DNA of 64,000 bases. Origin: Roseivirga misakiensis (GTDB lineage: Bacteria > Bacteroidota > Bacteroidia > Cytophagales > Cyclobacteriaceae). The stretch spans positions 1,612,001-1,676,000 of the forward strand of contig NZ_MDGQ01000005.1 in assembly GCF_001747105.1 (NCBI RefSeq), written 5' to 3'. The notes under the pieces were generated by a model, which worked only from the letters and a program-made list of their open reading frames with translations, made no database searches and was not told the DNA's origin. Positions 16,582 to 24,342 of the stretch are shown piece after piece (position 1 is the stretch's first letter; each line of letters opens with the position of its first letter). A program made the translations under genes and the position numbers.

Positions 16582-17640
16582 ATGAAACTTGTAACAGGCA
16601 CAGATAAAGGGCTAATCATTTATGAGCAAGTCCAGGGTGAATGGAAACTGACTGACATTCAATTTATCGGTATGCCGATTGGTGCGTTTCATGAAGATAC
16701 ATCTGGTGTTTGGTGGCTAGCAATAAATCATAAACACTGGGGACCAAAAGTCTACAGATCAAACAATCAAGGAGAGAATTTCACGGAGATAGAAGCTCCC
16801 AAATTCCCTAAAGAGAGTCCTTTTTCCCTTAAGTCTATCTGGAAAATTGAGAGTCAAACCGTTGGCCCAATTAAAAGAATTTACATTGGAACAGAACCTG
16901 CTGCGCTCTTTATATCCGACAACGAAGGTGCATCTTTTACCGAGCTTTCAGGCCTCTCGCAGCACGAAAGTCGATCCAGTTGGCAAGGTGGCGGAAAAGG
17001 TAGCAACAGTCCTTTTCTCCATACACTGGTAACTCACCCTGACGACAGCAATGAGCTAATCGTTGGAATTAGCTGTGCAGGTGTTTTTAGGTCGACTAAC
17101 CTCGGAAATGACTGGCTACCGAGTAATAATGGTCTAAAATCTTTTTTTCTTCCAAATACAGAGACTGAAATTGGCCATGATCCGCATATCATGCTTCGAC
17201 ACCCGAAAAAACCCAACGTGATTTGGCAACAAAACCACTGTGGTATCTATAGGTCTGATGATAATGGCAATACTTGGAAAGATATTTCTGACCCTTCAGG
17301 AGAAGCGGTCTATGGTTTTGCGCTAGTCATTGACGAAAATGACGTCAATACGGCTTGGGTTATTCCGGCACAATCCGATAGTCTGAGGTACCCAATCAAA
17401 AACAAACTAGCGGTGTATAAAACCACGAATGCGGGGAAATCTTGGACCGCACAACGCCATGGTCTTCCACAAGAAGGGGCCTTCGATCTAGTTTTAAGAT
17501 CAGGATTCGACAAAAAGGGCTCAATAATGGCCTTTGGTACGAATAATGGCAACCTATACCTCTCTGAAAATCTAGGCGATCATTGGCAGACTTTAAGTCA
17601 GAGTTTGAGCGCGGTAAGAACCGTGAACTTGATTGACTAA
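16582..17640 (+). CDS. BNR/Asp-box repeat beta-propeller protein, sialidase-like fold
   Basis: This 352-residue protein has repeated Asp-box motifs of the S/T-x-D-x-G-x-x-W type (SDDNGNTWKD, TTNAGKSWTA, SENLGDHWQT), typical of photosystem-stability/sortilin-like propellers. No signal peptide is evident, so it is probably cytosolic. It follows moaC by 23 bp on the same strand and may be cotranscribed with the Moco genes. Sialidase catalytic residues are not apparent and no enzymatic function is claimed. Confidence 0.75.
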   Translation: MKLVTGTDKGLIIYEQVQGEWKLTDIQFIGMPIGAFHEDTSGVWWLAINHKHWGPKVYRSNNQGENFTEIEAPKFPKESPFSLKSIWKIESQTVGPIKRIYIGTEPAALFISDNEGASFTELSGLSQHESRSSWQGGGKGSNSPFLHTLVTHPDDSNELIVGISCAGVFRSTNLGNDWLPSNNGLKSFFLPNTETEIGHDPHIMLRHPKKPNVIWQQNHCGIYRSDDNGNTWKDISDPSGEAVYGFALVIDENDVNTAWVIPAQSDSLRYPIKNKLAVYKTTNAGKSWTAQRHGLPQEGAFDLVLRSGFDKKGSIMAFGTNNGNLYLSENLGDHWQTLSQSLSAVRTVNLID

Positions 17641-17707
17641 GAAGGATTTCAATTGGAATTCATCCCATTTATAAAGATATTCCTCTTACTTTTTAAACTA
17701 TCTACAC

Positions 17708-18079
17708 ATGAAACTAGGTGCTTTTTCAATCAGTTTAGCCGTTAAAGACATACACAACTCTAAGGCATTTTATGAAAAATTGGGTTTTAGCGTTTTCGCA
17801 GGAGATATCGAGAGAAATTATCTGATTATGAAAAACGGAGACTCAATTGTTGGCTTATTTCAAGGCATGTTCGAAAAGAACATACTGACTTTTAACCCTG
17901 GATGGGATCAAAACGCAAATACACTCGATGATTTTGACGATGTAAGGCAAATCCAAGATCACTTAAAGCAAAGTGACCTCAAACTCGATAGAGAGGCTGA
18001 CCCCACTACTACTGGGCCAGCCTCGGTTGTTCTTACTGACCCAGATGGCAATCACATCTTGATTGACCAGCATGTTTAG
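17708..18079 (+). CDS. VOC (glyoxalase/dioxygenase) family protein
   Basis: This 123-residue protein has the VOC beta-alpha-beta-beta-beta pattern: MKLGAFSISLAVKDIHNSKAFYEKLGF at the start and VVLTDPDGNHILIDQH at the end. These proteins bind a metal and act as glyoxalases, dioxygenases or resistance proteins. Substrate and metal cannot be deduced. It is the last plus-strand gene before the tandem repeat array. Confidence 0.8.
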   Translation: MKLGAFSISLAVKDIHNSKAFYEKLGFSVFAGDIERNYLIMKNGDSIVGLFQGMFEKNILTFNPGWDQNANTLDDFDDVRQIQDHLKQSDLKLDREADPTTTGPASVVLTDPDGNHILIDQHV

Positions 18080-18130
18080 TGGCGATGAAGTAAGCATTTT
18101 CGGATGAAGAGGCTTTGCATTGAATCCAGA

Positions 18131-19060
18131 GATTCTTCGCTGTGCTCAGAAACACGGCTTTCGTCATTCTGAATGGAGTAAAACGAAATGAAGAATCTCA
18201 TCAATGGTCAACAAATCTTCGACTTATCCAGTAAGCATCCATTAAACAAAAAGATTCTTCGCTATGCTCCGAAACTCGGCTATCGTCATTCTGAGTGAAG
18301 TACAACGAAACGAAGAATCCCAAGAATGTAAAGAGATCTTCGACTTACCCAGAAAGCATCCATTAAACAAATAGATTCTTCGCTGTGCTCAGAAACACGG
18401 CTATCGTCATTCCGAGTGGAGTACAACGAAACCAAGAATCCCACGAATATTCAGCAGATCTTCGACTTATCCAGAAAGCACCCTTTAAACAAGTAGATTC
18501 TTCGCTGCGCTCAGAAACACGGCTTTCGTCATTCTGAGTGAAGTATAACGAACGAAGAATCTCATCAATGTTAAGAGACCTTCAGCTTATTAAGAAAGCA
18601 TCCATAAAACAAATAGATTCTTCGCTATGCTCAGAAACACGGCTGTCGTCATTCTGAATGGAGTAAAACGAAATGAAGAATCCCATGAATGGTCAGCAGA
18701 TCATCGACTTATCCAGAAAGCACCCTTTAAACAAGCAGATTCTTCGCTGCGCTCAGAAACACGATTATCGTCATTCTGAGTAAAGAGTAATGAACGAAGA
18801 ATCTCATGAATGGTCAACAAATCTTCGACATATTCAGAAAGCATCCATTAAACCATTAGATTCTTTGCTATGCTCAGAAACACGGCTATCGTCATTCTGA
18901 GTGAAGTATAACGAAACGAAGAATCCCGTCAATGGTCAACAGATCTCCGACTTATCCAGTAAGCATCCATTAAACAAAAAGATTCTTCGCTGCGCTCAGA
19001 AACACGATTATCGTCATTCTGAATGGAGTAAAACGAAACGAAGAATCTCATGAATGGTAA
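18131..19060. repeat. Tandem array of eight hairpin-forming repeats, period about 121 bp
   Basis: The string GATTCTTCGCT or a one-base variant recurs at 18131, 18253, 18374, 18496, 18616, 18738, 18859 and 18981, with spacings of 120-122 bp. Each unit has a conserved head of about 65 bp that can fold on itself (outer arms GATTCTTCG / CGAAGAATC, inner arms TCAGAA / TTCTGA) and a conserved linker of about 55 bp. The last unit lacks the linker. Copies differ by substitutions. The array fills the gap between convergent genes (VOC ending at 18079, sufU ending at 19094). It contains no supported gene. The head resembles dispersed intergenic hairpins common in Bacteroidota, which is recalled rather than searched. 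Confidence 0.9.
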
Positions 19061-19093
19061 GATACCTTCGGGTTTCTCAGGGTGCAAAAGGTC

Positions 19094-19522
19094 TTATACT
19101 ATTTTTTCAACCTCAGTCCAACTCAAAGTTGCACAAGTCTTTCTCTCTGGAAATTCGCGTGCAGCCGCGAATGCCAACAAATCTTGATTATCAGTTAAAT
19201 CTTCTGGTAAATGATCGGAATCGTGGTCTACCAATTCGAAGAATAAGTCGACTATTGGCTTAATTTCTTGGAGGGTCTTCCCTTCTACTTGTTTTGCTAA
19301 TACTGCTGTCGATGCCTTAGATATGGCACATCCATAACCTTCAAATCGTACTTTTTCAATTTGATTACCCTTTACCGAAAGGTACAAAGTGAATTTATCC
19401 CCACACATGGGATTATAAGCCTCTAAAACATGCGTAGCACCTTCGAATTTGCCTAAATGGGTTTCATCTTTGGCATTTACCAGTATGTGCGTTTGATAGA
19501 GGGCTTTGATCCTATCGTTCAT
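19094..19522 (-). CDS. sufU: SufU-type Fe-S scaffold or sulfur acceptor
   Basis: This 142-residue IscU/SufU-fold protein has ligand residues C40, D42, C65 and C130 (NPMCGD, GYGCAISKAS, RKTCATL). The sequence between C65 and C130 is of SufU length, as in Gram-positive SufU, which binds zinc and accepts persulfide from SufS. Its start overlaps the sufS stop (ATGA, 19519-19522). With sufS it may serve Fe-S assembly, or sulfur delivery to the neighbouring Moco genes. Confidence 0.92.
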   Translation of the reverse strand: MNDRIKALYQTHILVNAKDETHLGKFEGATHVLEAYNPMCGDKFTLYLSVKGNQIEKVRFEGYGCAISKASTAVLAKQVEGKTLQEIKPIVDLFFELVDHDSDHLPEDLTDNQDLLAFAAAREFPERKTCATLSWTEVEKIV

Positions 19523-20739
19523 GACATAAAGGTCTTTATCTCTTTTAATGCGGCTACCAATACATCAACATCCTCTTTTGTATTGTAAATAGCGAAAGAC
19601 ACCCTTGCTGTTGCAGGTTGTTTCATGCGCTTCATCAATGGCTGAGCACAATGATGACCAGCTCGAATACAAATTCCCTTCTCATTTAAAAGTGTGCTTA
19701 GGTCATGCGCATGAACACCTTCCATTACGAAGGATAATACAGAAGCGCGATCCGTCACTTCTCCCACAATTTGAACTCCTTCTATCTGACTGAGCTTTTC
19801 TAATGCATAATTGGTAAGATCATGGGTATGTGCTCCAATTTGATCGTAACCAACTTCGTTAATGAAATCAATAGCAGCACCCAAGCCGATTACTCCGGCG
19901 ATATTTGGGGTTCCACCTTCATGTTTGGTCGGTGAATCCTGAAATGAACTATTTTTAAAGCCCACTTCTTTCACTATTCCACCGCCTAAACTCATGGGCG
20001 GCATAGCTTCTAATAGCGCTTTCTTACCATAAAGCGCTCCAACGCCTGTCGGTCCATATAGTTTGTGACCCGAAAAAGCGAGAAAGTCGCAACCTAGGTC
20101 GGTTACATCGATCGGATCGTGGGATAGGCTTTGAGCGGCATCTATAAATACTGGAATTTGCTTTGCCTTGGCTCGGTTTACAATGGCTTTCAAGTCGTTC
20201 TTGACACCCAAAGCATTCGAAATACCCGTGATAGCTACCAGCCTAACCTTATCATTCAATAGTGCTTCGTAGGCCTCATAGTCCAAGTTACCGGTGTCTT
20301 TCATCGGAATGACCTTGATTGAAGCCCCCTTCTCATTACACACTCTCTGCCAAGCAAGAATATTAGCATGATGCTCCATTTCGGAAACAATCACTTCGTC
20401 TCCAGCTTCAAGTCGAGGGCTCAAATAGGCATTAGCCAGCTTGTTTATACCATCGGTGGTACCGAAAGTAAAAACAATTTCTTCGGCGTGTTGTGCATTG
20501 ATTAGCTCCTTCACCTGATGCCTTACCTGATCGAACTGCTTGGTAGTATTATAGGCAGGCCAATATGAAGCTCTTCCAACGGTGCCATAGTCTTGAGCAT
20601 AAAATTTGGTAATTCTATCTATAACAGACTGAGGTTTATGGCATGTAGCCGCATTGTCTAAATAAACCAGTCTTTTGCCATGAGGCGTTACTTGCTTAAA
20701 TATTGGAAATTGCGCTTTGATCGTATCTAGACTTACCAT
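19519..20739 (-). CDS. sufS: Cysteine desulfurase, SufS type
   Basis: This 406-residue PLP enzyme removes sulfur from cysteine to form a persulfide. The PLP lysine is K226 in FSGHKLYGPTG, the substrate-side motif MEHHANILAW is at 121-130, and the active Cys is C364 in RAGHHCAQPLM, the SufS-type context. It is 12 bp downstream of moaE and overlaps sufU. No sufBCD genes lie nearby, so here it is tied to molybdopterin genes rather than a full SUF operon. Confidence 0.95.
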   Translation of the reverse strand: MVSLDTIKAQFPIFKQVTPHGKRLVYLDNAATCHKPQSVIDRITKFYAQDYGTVGRASYWPAYNTTKQFDQVRHQVKELINAQHAEEIVFTFGTTDGINKLANAYLSPRLEAGDEVIVSEMEHHANILAWQRVCNEKGASIKVIPMKDTGNLDYEAYEALLNDKVRLVAITGISNALGVKNDLKAIVNRAKAKQIPVFIDAAQSLSHDPIDVTDLGCDFLAFSGHKLYGPTGVGALYGKKALLEAMPPMSLGGGIVKEVGFKNSSFQDSPTKHEGGTPNIAGVIGLGAAIDFINEVGYDQIGAHTHDLTNYALEKLSQIEGVQIVGEVTDRASVLSFVMEGVHAHDLSTLLNEKGICIRAGHHCAQPLMKRMKQPATARVSFAIYNTKEDVDVLVAALKEIKTFMS

Positions 20740-20751
20740 TTCAATGTTTAT

Positions 20752-21180
20752 TTATGGATGGGCTGAAACCCAGACTTCTCCGTCTTCAAAGACTTCTTTT
20801 TTCCAAATAGGAACAGTTTCTTTCAATGTATCTATGGCGTATTGGCATGCTTCAAATGCTTCTTTTCGGTGCGCAGATGAACAGGCAATGACGACAGCCT
20901 CTTCTTCAATTTGCACCAATCCAGTACGATGATGAATGACCATTTGATGCAAACTCCAATGCTTTGTCGCATAATCTGCGATCTTTTTCATCTCCTTCAA
21001 AGCCATCGGCTCGTACGCCTCGAATTCTAGATGTTTTACGGTTTTACCTTTGGTCTGATCTCTAACCGTACCAACAAATACCACGATACCTCCAGCCCCA
21101 GGGTATGTTATTGCCTCAGTACATGCTTTGGCGTCCAATTTATGTTCAGTTATGAATATTTCTCTCATATCAGCCGCCAC
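20752..21180 (-). CDS. moaE: Molybdopterin synthase catalytic subunit
   Basis: This 142-residue protein forms the large subunit of molybdopterin synthase with MoaD and inserts two sulfurs into cPMP. Conserved segments include GGIVVFVGTVRDQTKGKTVKHLEFEAYE (residues 30-57), HHRTGLVQIEEEAVVIA and the catalytic-lysine region PIWKKEVFEDGEVWV. The listed start overlaps moaD by 11 bp. Met5 (21168) is an alternative start that would not overlap. Confidence 0.95.
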   Translation of the reverse strand: MAADMREIFITEHKLDAKACTEAITYPGAGGIVVFVGTVRDQTKGKTVKHLEFEAYEPMALKEMKKIADYATKHWSLHQMVIHHRTGLVQIEEEAVVIACSSAHRKEAFEACQYAIDTLKETVPIWKKEVFEDGEVWVSAHP

Positions 21181-21412
21181 TTACTGGTGGTATTAACACC
21201 ACTTCATCCCCTGCTTTCAATTCATGGCCGTCTTCGACGTAATCCGCATTTACTGCAAACTTTAGGGAAGCCAATTTCTCGAATTCTGGATATTTATTGG
21301 ATAAAAGAGATCGCAACGCCCCTACCGAACGATCACTCGGTAATGAAATGATCACCTCCTTATTCTTTATTATGTCTTTGGCAATGCCGAAAGCGGTTAC
21401 TGTTATATCCAT
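21170..21412 (-). CDS. moaD: Molybdopterin synthase sulfur carrier subunit
   Basis: This 80-residue ubiquitin-fold protein ends in PPVSGG. The terminal Gly-Gly is adenylylated and thiocarboxylated to carry sulfur to MoaE. Other matches are the N-terminal strand DITVTAFGIAKDII and FAVNADYVEDGHELKAGDEVVLIPP near the end. It lies between moeB (16 bp upstream) and moaE, which it overlaps slightly. Confidence 0.95.
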   Translation of the reverse strand: MDITVTAFGIAKDIIKNKEVIISLPSDRSVGALRSLLSNKYPEFEKLASLKFAVNADYVEDGHELKAGDEVVLIPPVSGG

Positions 21413-21428
21413 TCCTTATCCGTAACTA

Positions 21429-22565
21429 CTAATATACTTTCAATGTAGGATCAATTTCGTGTCGCCAAGCCAAAATACCGCCTTTTAAATTGACGAGATC
21501 CTTGAAACCTGACTTAAACAATAAGTCTATAGCCTTTTTACTTCTCCCACCCGTTTTACACATCACAACAACTTCTTCATTATTTGGAATTTCTCCTAAA
21601 CGATCGTTGAGCTGGTTTAGTGGGATAAGCACCCCACCAATATTGGAAATTTCATACTCATAATCTTCTCTTACATCTAGAATAAAAGGTGATCCTTTGG
21701 CCATTTTCTCCATGAGTGTTCGTGGACTAATTTCAACTATCTGACGACCTTCATCACTTCCACTACAAAATGCTTCGTAGTCAATGAGCTCAGTTAGTTC
21801 TGGGTGATCACCAGTTAACGGATTGCTTGGCTGGTGCTTAACATTTAGCGTGCGACTAGTCATATCCAACGCATCGAAAAGGAACAAACGACCAGTGAGT
21901 GTTTCTCCAATTCCAGTTACTACCTTAATCACCTCATTGGCTTGCATAGAGCCGATAATGCCAGGCAATACACCTATAACGCCCCCTTCCGTACAACTAG
22001 GCACTAATTCGGGTGGTGGTGGTGTGGGGAATAAGTCGCGATAATTTGGGCCCTTTAACCCCTTTTCATCGATTAGGTTAAATACCGATACTTGTCCTTC
22101 GAAACGGAATATGGCACCATAAACCAAAGGTTTGCCCAAGAAGAAACATGCATCGTTCACCAAATATCTGGTGGGTAGATTATCCGATCCATCAACAACC
22201 ACATCGTAATCATTAATGATATCCAAGGCGTTGGAAGAGGTTATCGGGGAATTGAACGTAACGAAATCAATCGTCGGGTTCAATTCGGACAACCTGCCTT
22301 TCGCAACTTCGGCTTTAGATTGACCAATTTCTGAAGTCTTGAAAAGTACCTGACGGTGTAGGTTTGATAAACTCACTTCATCGAAATCGATGATTCCGAT
22401 TCGTCCAATGCCAGCTGCTGCTAAATACATCAAATTCGGTGCACCTAACCCTCCTGCTCCAATCACCAATACAGAGGCTTTTTTTAGCTTTTCCTGACCT
22501 TCTACACCGAAATCGGGTAGAATAATCTGTCTATTGTATCTGATGAGCTCTTCCTTATTTAACAT
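21429..22565 (-). CDS. moeB: MoaD-adenylating enzyme MoeB fused to a rhodanese domain
   Basis: This 378-residue E1-like protein has the ATP-binding fold VLVIGAGGLGAPNLMYLAAAGIG (about residues 33-55), FDEVSLSNLHRQ, and the conserved Cys191 in PSCTEGGVIGVLPG. The C-terminal rhodanese domain (about 273-378) has active C336 in the loop MCKTGGRS. The layout is that of human MOCS3: adenylate MoaD, then pass on sulfur. The four zinc cysteines of E. coli MoeB seem absent: PNYRDLF replaces a CxxC segment, and KHQPSNPLTG the second one. A shared role in thiamin synthesis is possible. Confidence 0.93.
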   Translation of the reverse strand: MLNKEELIRYNRQIILPDFGVEGQEKLKKASVLVIGAGGLGAPNLMYLAAAGIGRIGIIDFDEVSLSNLHRQVLFKTSEIGQSKAEVAKGRLSELNPTIDFVTFNSPITSSNALDIINDYDVVVDGSDNLPTRYLVNDACFFLGKPLVYGAIFRFEGQVSVFNLIDEKGLKGPNYRDLFPTPPPPELVPSCTEGGVIGVLPGIIGSMQANEVIKVVTGIGETLTGRLFLFDALDMTSRTLNVKHQPSNPLTGDHPELTELIDYEAFCSGSDEGRQIVEISPRTLMEKMAKGSPFILDVREDYEYEISNIGGVLIPLNQLNDRLGEIPNNEEVVVMCKTGGRSKKAIDLLFKSGFKDLVNLKGGILAWRHEIDPTLKVY

Positions 22566-22590
22566 TTCGTTGACTAGTTGACCATTCGAC

Positions 22591-23187
22591 CTATTTTTCT
22601 TTCAGCCTCTGGTAGTCTTTCGGTGTATCAAGATCGGTGATAAAACGCTCACTATCGACGTTTAAGTTCAATACTTTTTCAGGATGTCGCTTCACGATTC
22701 CTGAACAACCGTTGGGTTGTTCATGATTTAGAATTTCATCGAAATATTGCCTGCTGAATATAACCGGGTTTGCACGTTTACCTTGAAACCAAGGCACTAG
22801 TATATGGCCATCGTCACAAGTCTCTTCAAATGTATTGATTAACAAATCATAGTCTGCTGAAGTCAAAAGCGGCATATCACCTAAACATACCATAACGGCC
22901 TCAAAGGATTTCAATTCATTTAACGCCACCTGGATAGACGAAGTCATTCCACTTGTAAAAAGACCATTATGTACTATTTGATCGTCACCTTGAAGTAGAA
23001 TTTGATCCTGCACCAGAACAGCATCCCTACCCGTAACAATTACGGTTTTCAATAATCTACTTTGGGAAAGTGCTTGATAGGTTGTGCCGATTACCGAAGA
23101 ATTTCCGTAAGGCAGAAGCATTTTATTTGGGCCTTGCATGCGATCAGAGAGTCCTGCCGCTAGTAAAATGCCTCCGATTTGATTCAT
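22591..23187 (-). CDS. mocA: MocA/MobA-like molybdenum cofactor nucleotidyltransferase
   Basis: The protein starts with GGILLAAGLSDRMQGPNKMLLPYG, the MobA/MocA nucleotide-binding signature, and contains VCLGDMPLL with the metal-binding Asp. Such enzymes add CMP (MocA) or GMP (MobA) to Moco. XdhC nearby favours the MocA type that serves xanthine or CO dehydrogenase-like enzymes. I place the start at Met 23187. An upstream in-frame ATG at 23211 directly abuts the U-run of a terminator at 23212-23235. It heads the minus-strand set mocA, moeB, moaD, moaE, sufS, sufU. Confidence 0.85.
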   Translation of the reverse strand: MNQIGGILLAAGLSDRMQGPNKMLLPYGNSSVIGTTYQALSQSRLLKTVIVTGRDAVLVQDQILLQGDDQIVHNGLFTSGMTSSIQVALNELKSFEAVMVCLGDMPLLTSADYDLLINTFEETCDDGHILVPWFQGKRANPVIFSRQYFDEILNHEQPNGCSGIVKRHPEKVLNLNVDSERFITDLDTPKDYQRLKEK

Positions 23188-23211
23188 AGTGAAATCTAGA
23201 GAATTGGGCAT

Positions 23212-23235
23212 AAAAAAAGGAGCATTAAGCTCCTT
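23212..23235 (-). terminator. Rho-independent terminator after the SnoaL-like gene
   Basis: On the minus strand a 7-bp stem (AAGGAGC / GCTCCTT, 5-base loop) is followed by seven U residues encoded by the A-run at 23212-23218. It follows the gene stop at 23257 and isolates the leftward Moco unit from the genes upstream. Confidence 0.85.
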
Positions 23236-23256
23236 AATTATTTCGTAAAAATTTTC

Positions 23257-23616
23257 TTACTGAGCATTGTCATAGTAGAATCGCTCATGAACAATTTGGT
23301 CTCCCTCCCATTTTTGAACACCAACTTGCTCCATTTGTACTCTATTACCATCTTGGAATGTTACATCCATCATGGTTTCGTGCATTACTACGCCATTTTC
23401 CTCATCAGACGTAATCGCCTTTACTTCTAGGTTATGGAATTCCTTGACATAACTTAGGAATTCTACTTCGTGTGCTCTACAAGCATCTTTTCCTTCCCAA
23501 GAACCTCTAGGTTCTGTCATTACTACATTGCTTGCGTAGTATTTATCGAATGCTTCTAATAGTTGACCTTGGCCAATCAAGTTGTAAATCTCTTGTGTTC
23601 TTTCTTTGTATGTCAT
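23257..23616 (-). CDS. SnoaL-like (NTF2 superfamily) protein
   Basis: Starting at the ATG at 23616 the protein has 119 residues (MTYKERTQEIYNLIGQGQLL...). A nine-residue longer start is in frame, but its extension reads from AT-rich intergenic DNA. The pattern of cone-shaped NTF2 folds is visible: a helical start, YYASNVVMTEPRGSWEGKDACRAHE, then strands such as NGVVMHETMMDVTF and VQKWEGDQIVHERFYYD. Members bind small ligands or act as hydratases and isomerases. The ligand is unknown. A terminator follows at 23212-23235. Confidence 0.75.
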   Translation of the reverse strand: MTYKERTQEIYNLIGQGQLLEAFDKYYASNVVMTEPRGSWEGKDACRAHEVEFLSYVKEFHNLEVKAITSDEENGVVMHETMMDVTFQDGNRVQMEQVGVQKWEGDQIVHERFYYDNAQ

Positions 23617-23684
23617 AGCTAATTGAATTATATATATGTACATACATACGTATTGATAAAAAAGTTCACAGGTAATGAAAATAT

Positions 23685-24341
23685 TTAATAAATGAAGAAA
23701 GATGGATCAGGGCAGTTGGTCAAATAGTCTTCCTTCCCGCTTGACTTACATACACCGGGATAATCTCCTTTATATCCCTGCATATTCCTGATTAGCTGAA
23801 AATGAAGGTGTGGTGGCCAATGAAAATTTTCTTCGTAAGTTCCCATAAAGGCAAACTGATCACCAGTCGAAATTTTTTGACCAACACTAAGATTTTCAAT
23901 AGATGATTTACTTAAATGACCGTAAAGGGTATGAAATTCTAAGTCCATCAACTTATGCCGAAGTATAATCACTGGACCATAATCTCCGTGTACATTTCTA
24001 TTGGCAAATGAGTGCACCTCACCTTGAAAAGGACAGTAAACAGGTGTTCCCGCCTTCGACCAAATATCAATACCAAGATGAATTGTTCGCGGCTCCTCTC
24101 CTTCAAATAATTCACTCCGCGAATAAAGACTTCTTACTTCTCCATAGCCTCCAATTCCGACATCTTTACCGCTCGAAGCAATTTGATTGAAAATGAATTG
24201 ATCAAAAGACGCTTCATTATTCAAATCTACTTTAGATAAGGCTTCATTCTGAGCTCCCAAATCGAGTGGCAAAGCAGTATTGAATTTGACAACAGGATGT
24301 GTTTCAACATCATGTTGTTTGAATAGTTCTTCAATTCTCAT
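23685..24341 (-). CDS. M23 metallopeptidase domain protein without signal peptide
   Basis: This 218-residue protein has the M23 zinc site: HLGIDIWSKAGTPV gives His and Asp ligands, and PPHLHFQL gives the HxH motif. No signal peptide or membrane helix is seen at the N-terminus (MRIEELFKQHDVETHP), so it may be cytosolic, unlike typical wall hydrolases. It follows argE by 1 bp and is probably cotranscribed with argE and a YfcC-type transporter. This favours a role in handling small peptides or modified amino acids over wall turnover, but that is inference. Confidence 0.8.
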   Translation of the reverse strand: MRIEELFKQHDVETHPVVKFNTALPLDLGAQNEALSKVDLNNEASFDQFIFNQIASSGKDVGIGGYGEVRSLYSRSELFEGEEPRTIHLGIDIWSKAGTPVYCPFQGEVHSFANRNVHGDYGPVIILRHKLMDLEFHTLYGHLSKSSIENLSVGQKISTGDQFAFMGTYEENFHWPPHLHFQLIRNMQGYKGDYPGVCKSSGKEDYLTNCPDPSFFIY

Positions 24342-24342
24342 T

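Noticed and set aside
18131-19060. CRISPR array
   Set aside because: The period is 121 bp, the linkers are themselves conserved rather than unique spacers, and no cas genes are nearby.
19054-19263. Small plus-strand coding frame at the end of the repeat array
   Set aside because: It runs antisense through the sufU coding region and has no domain or context support.
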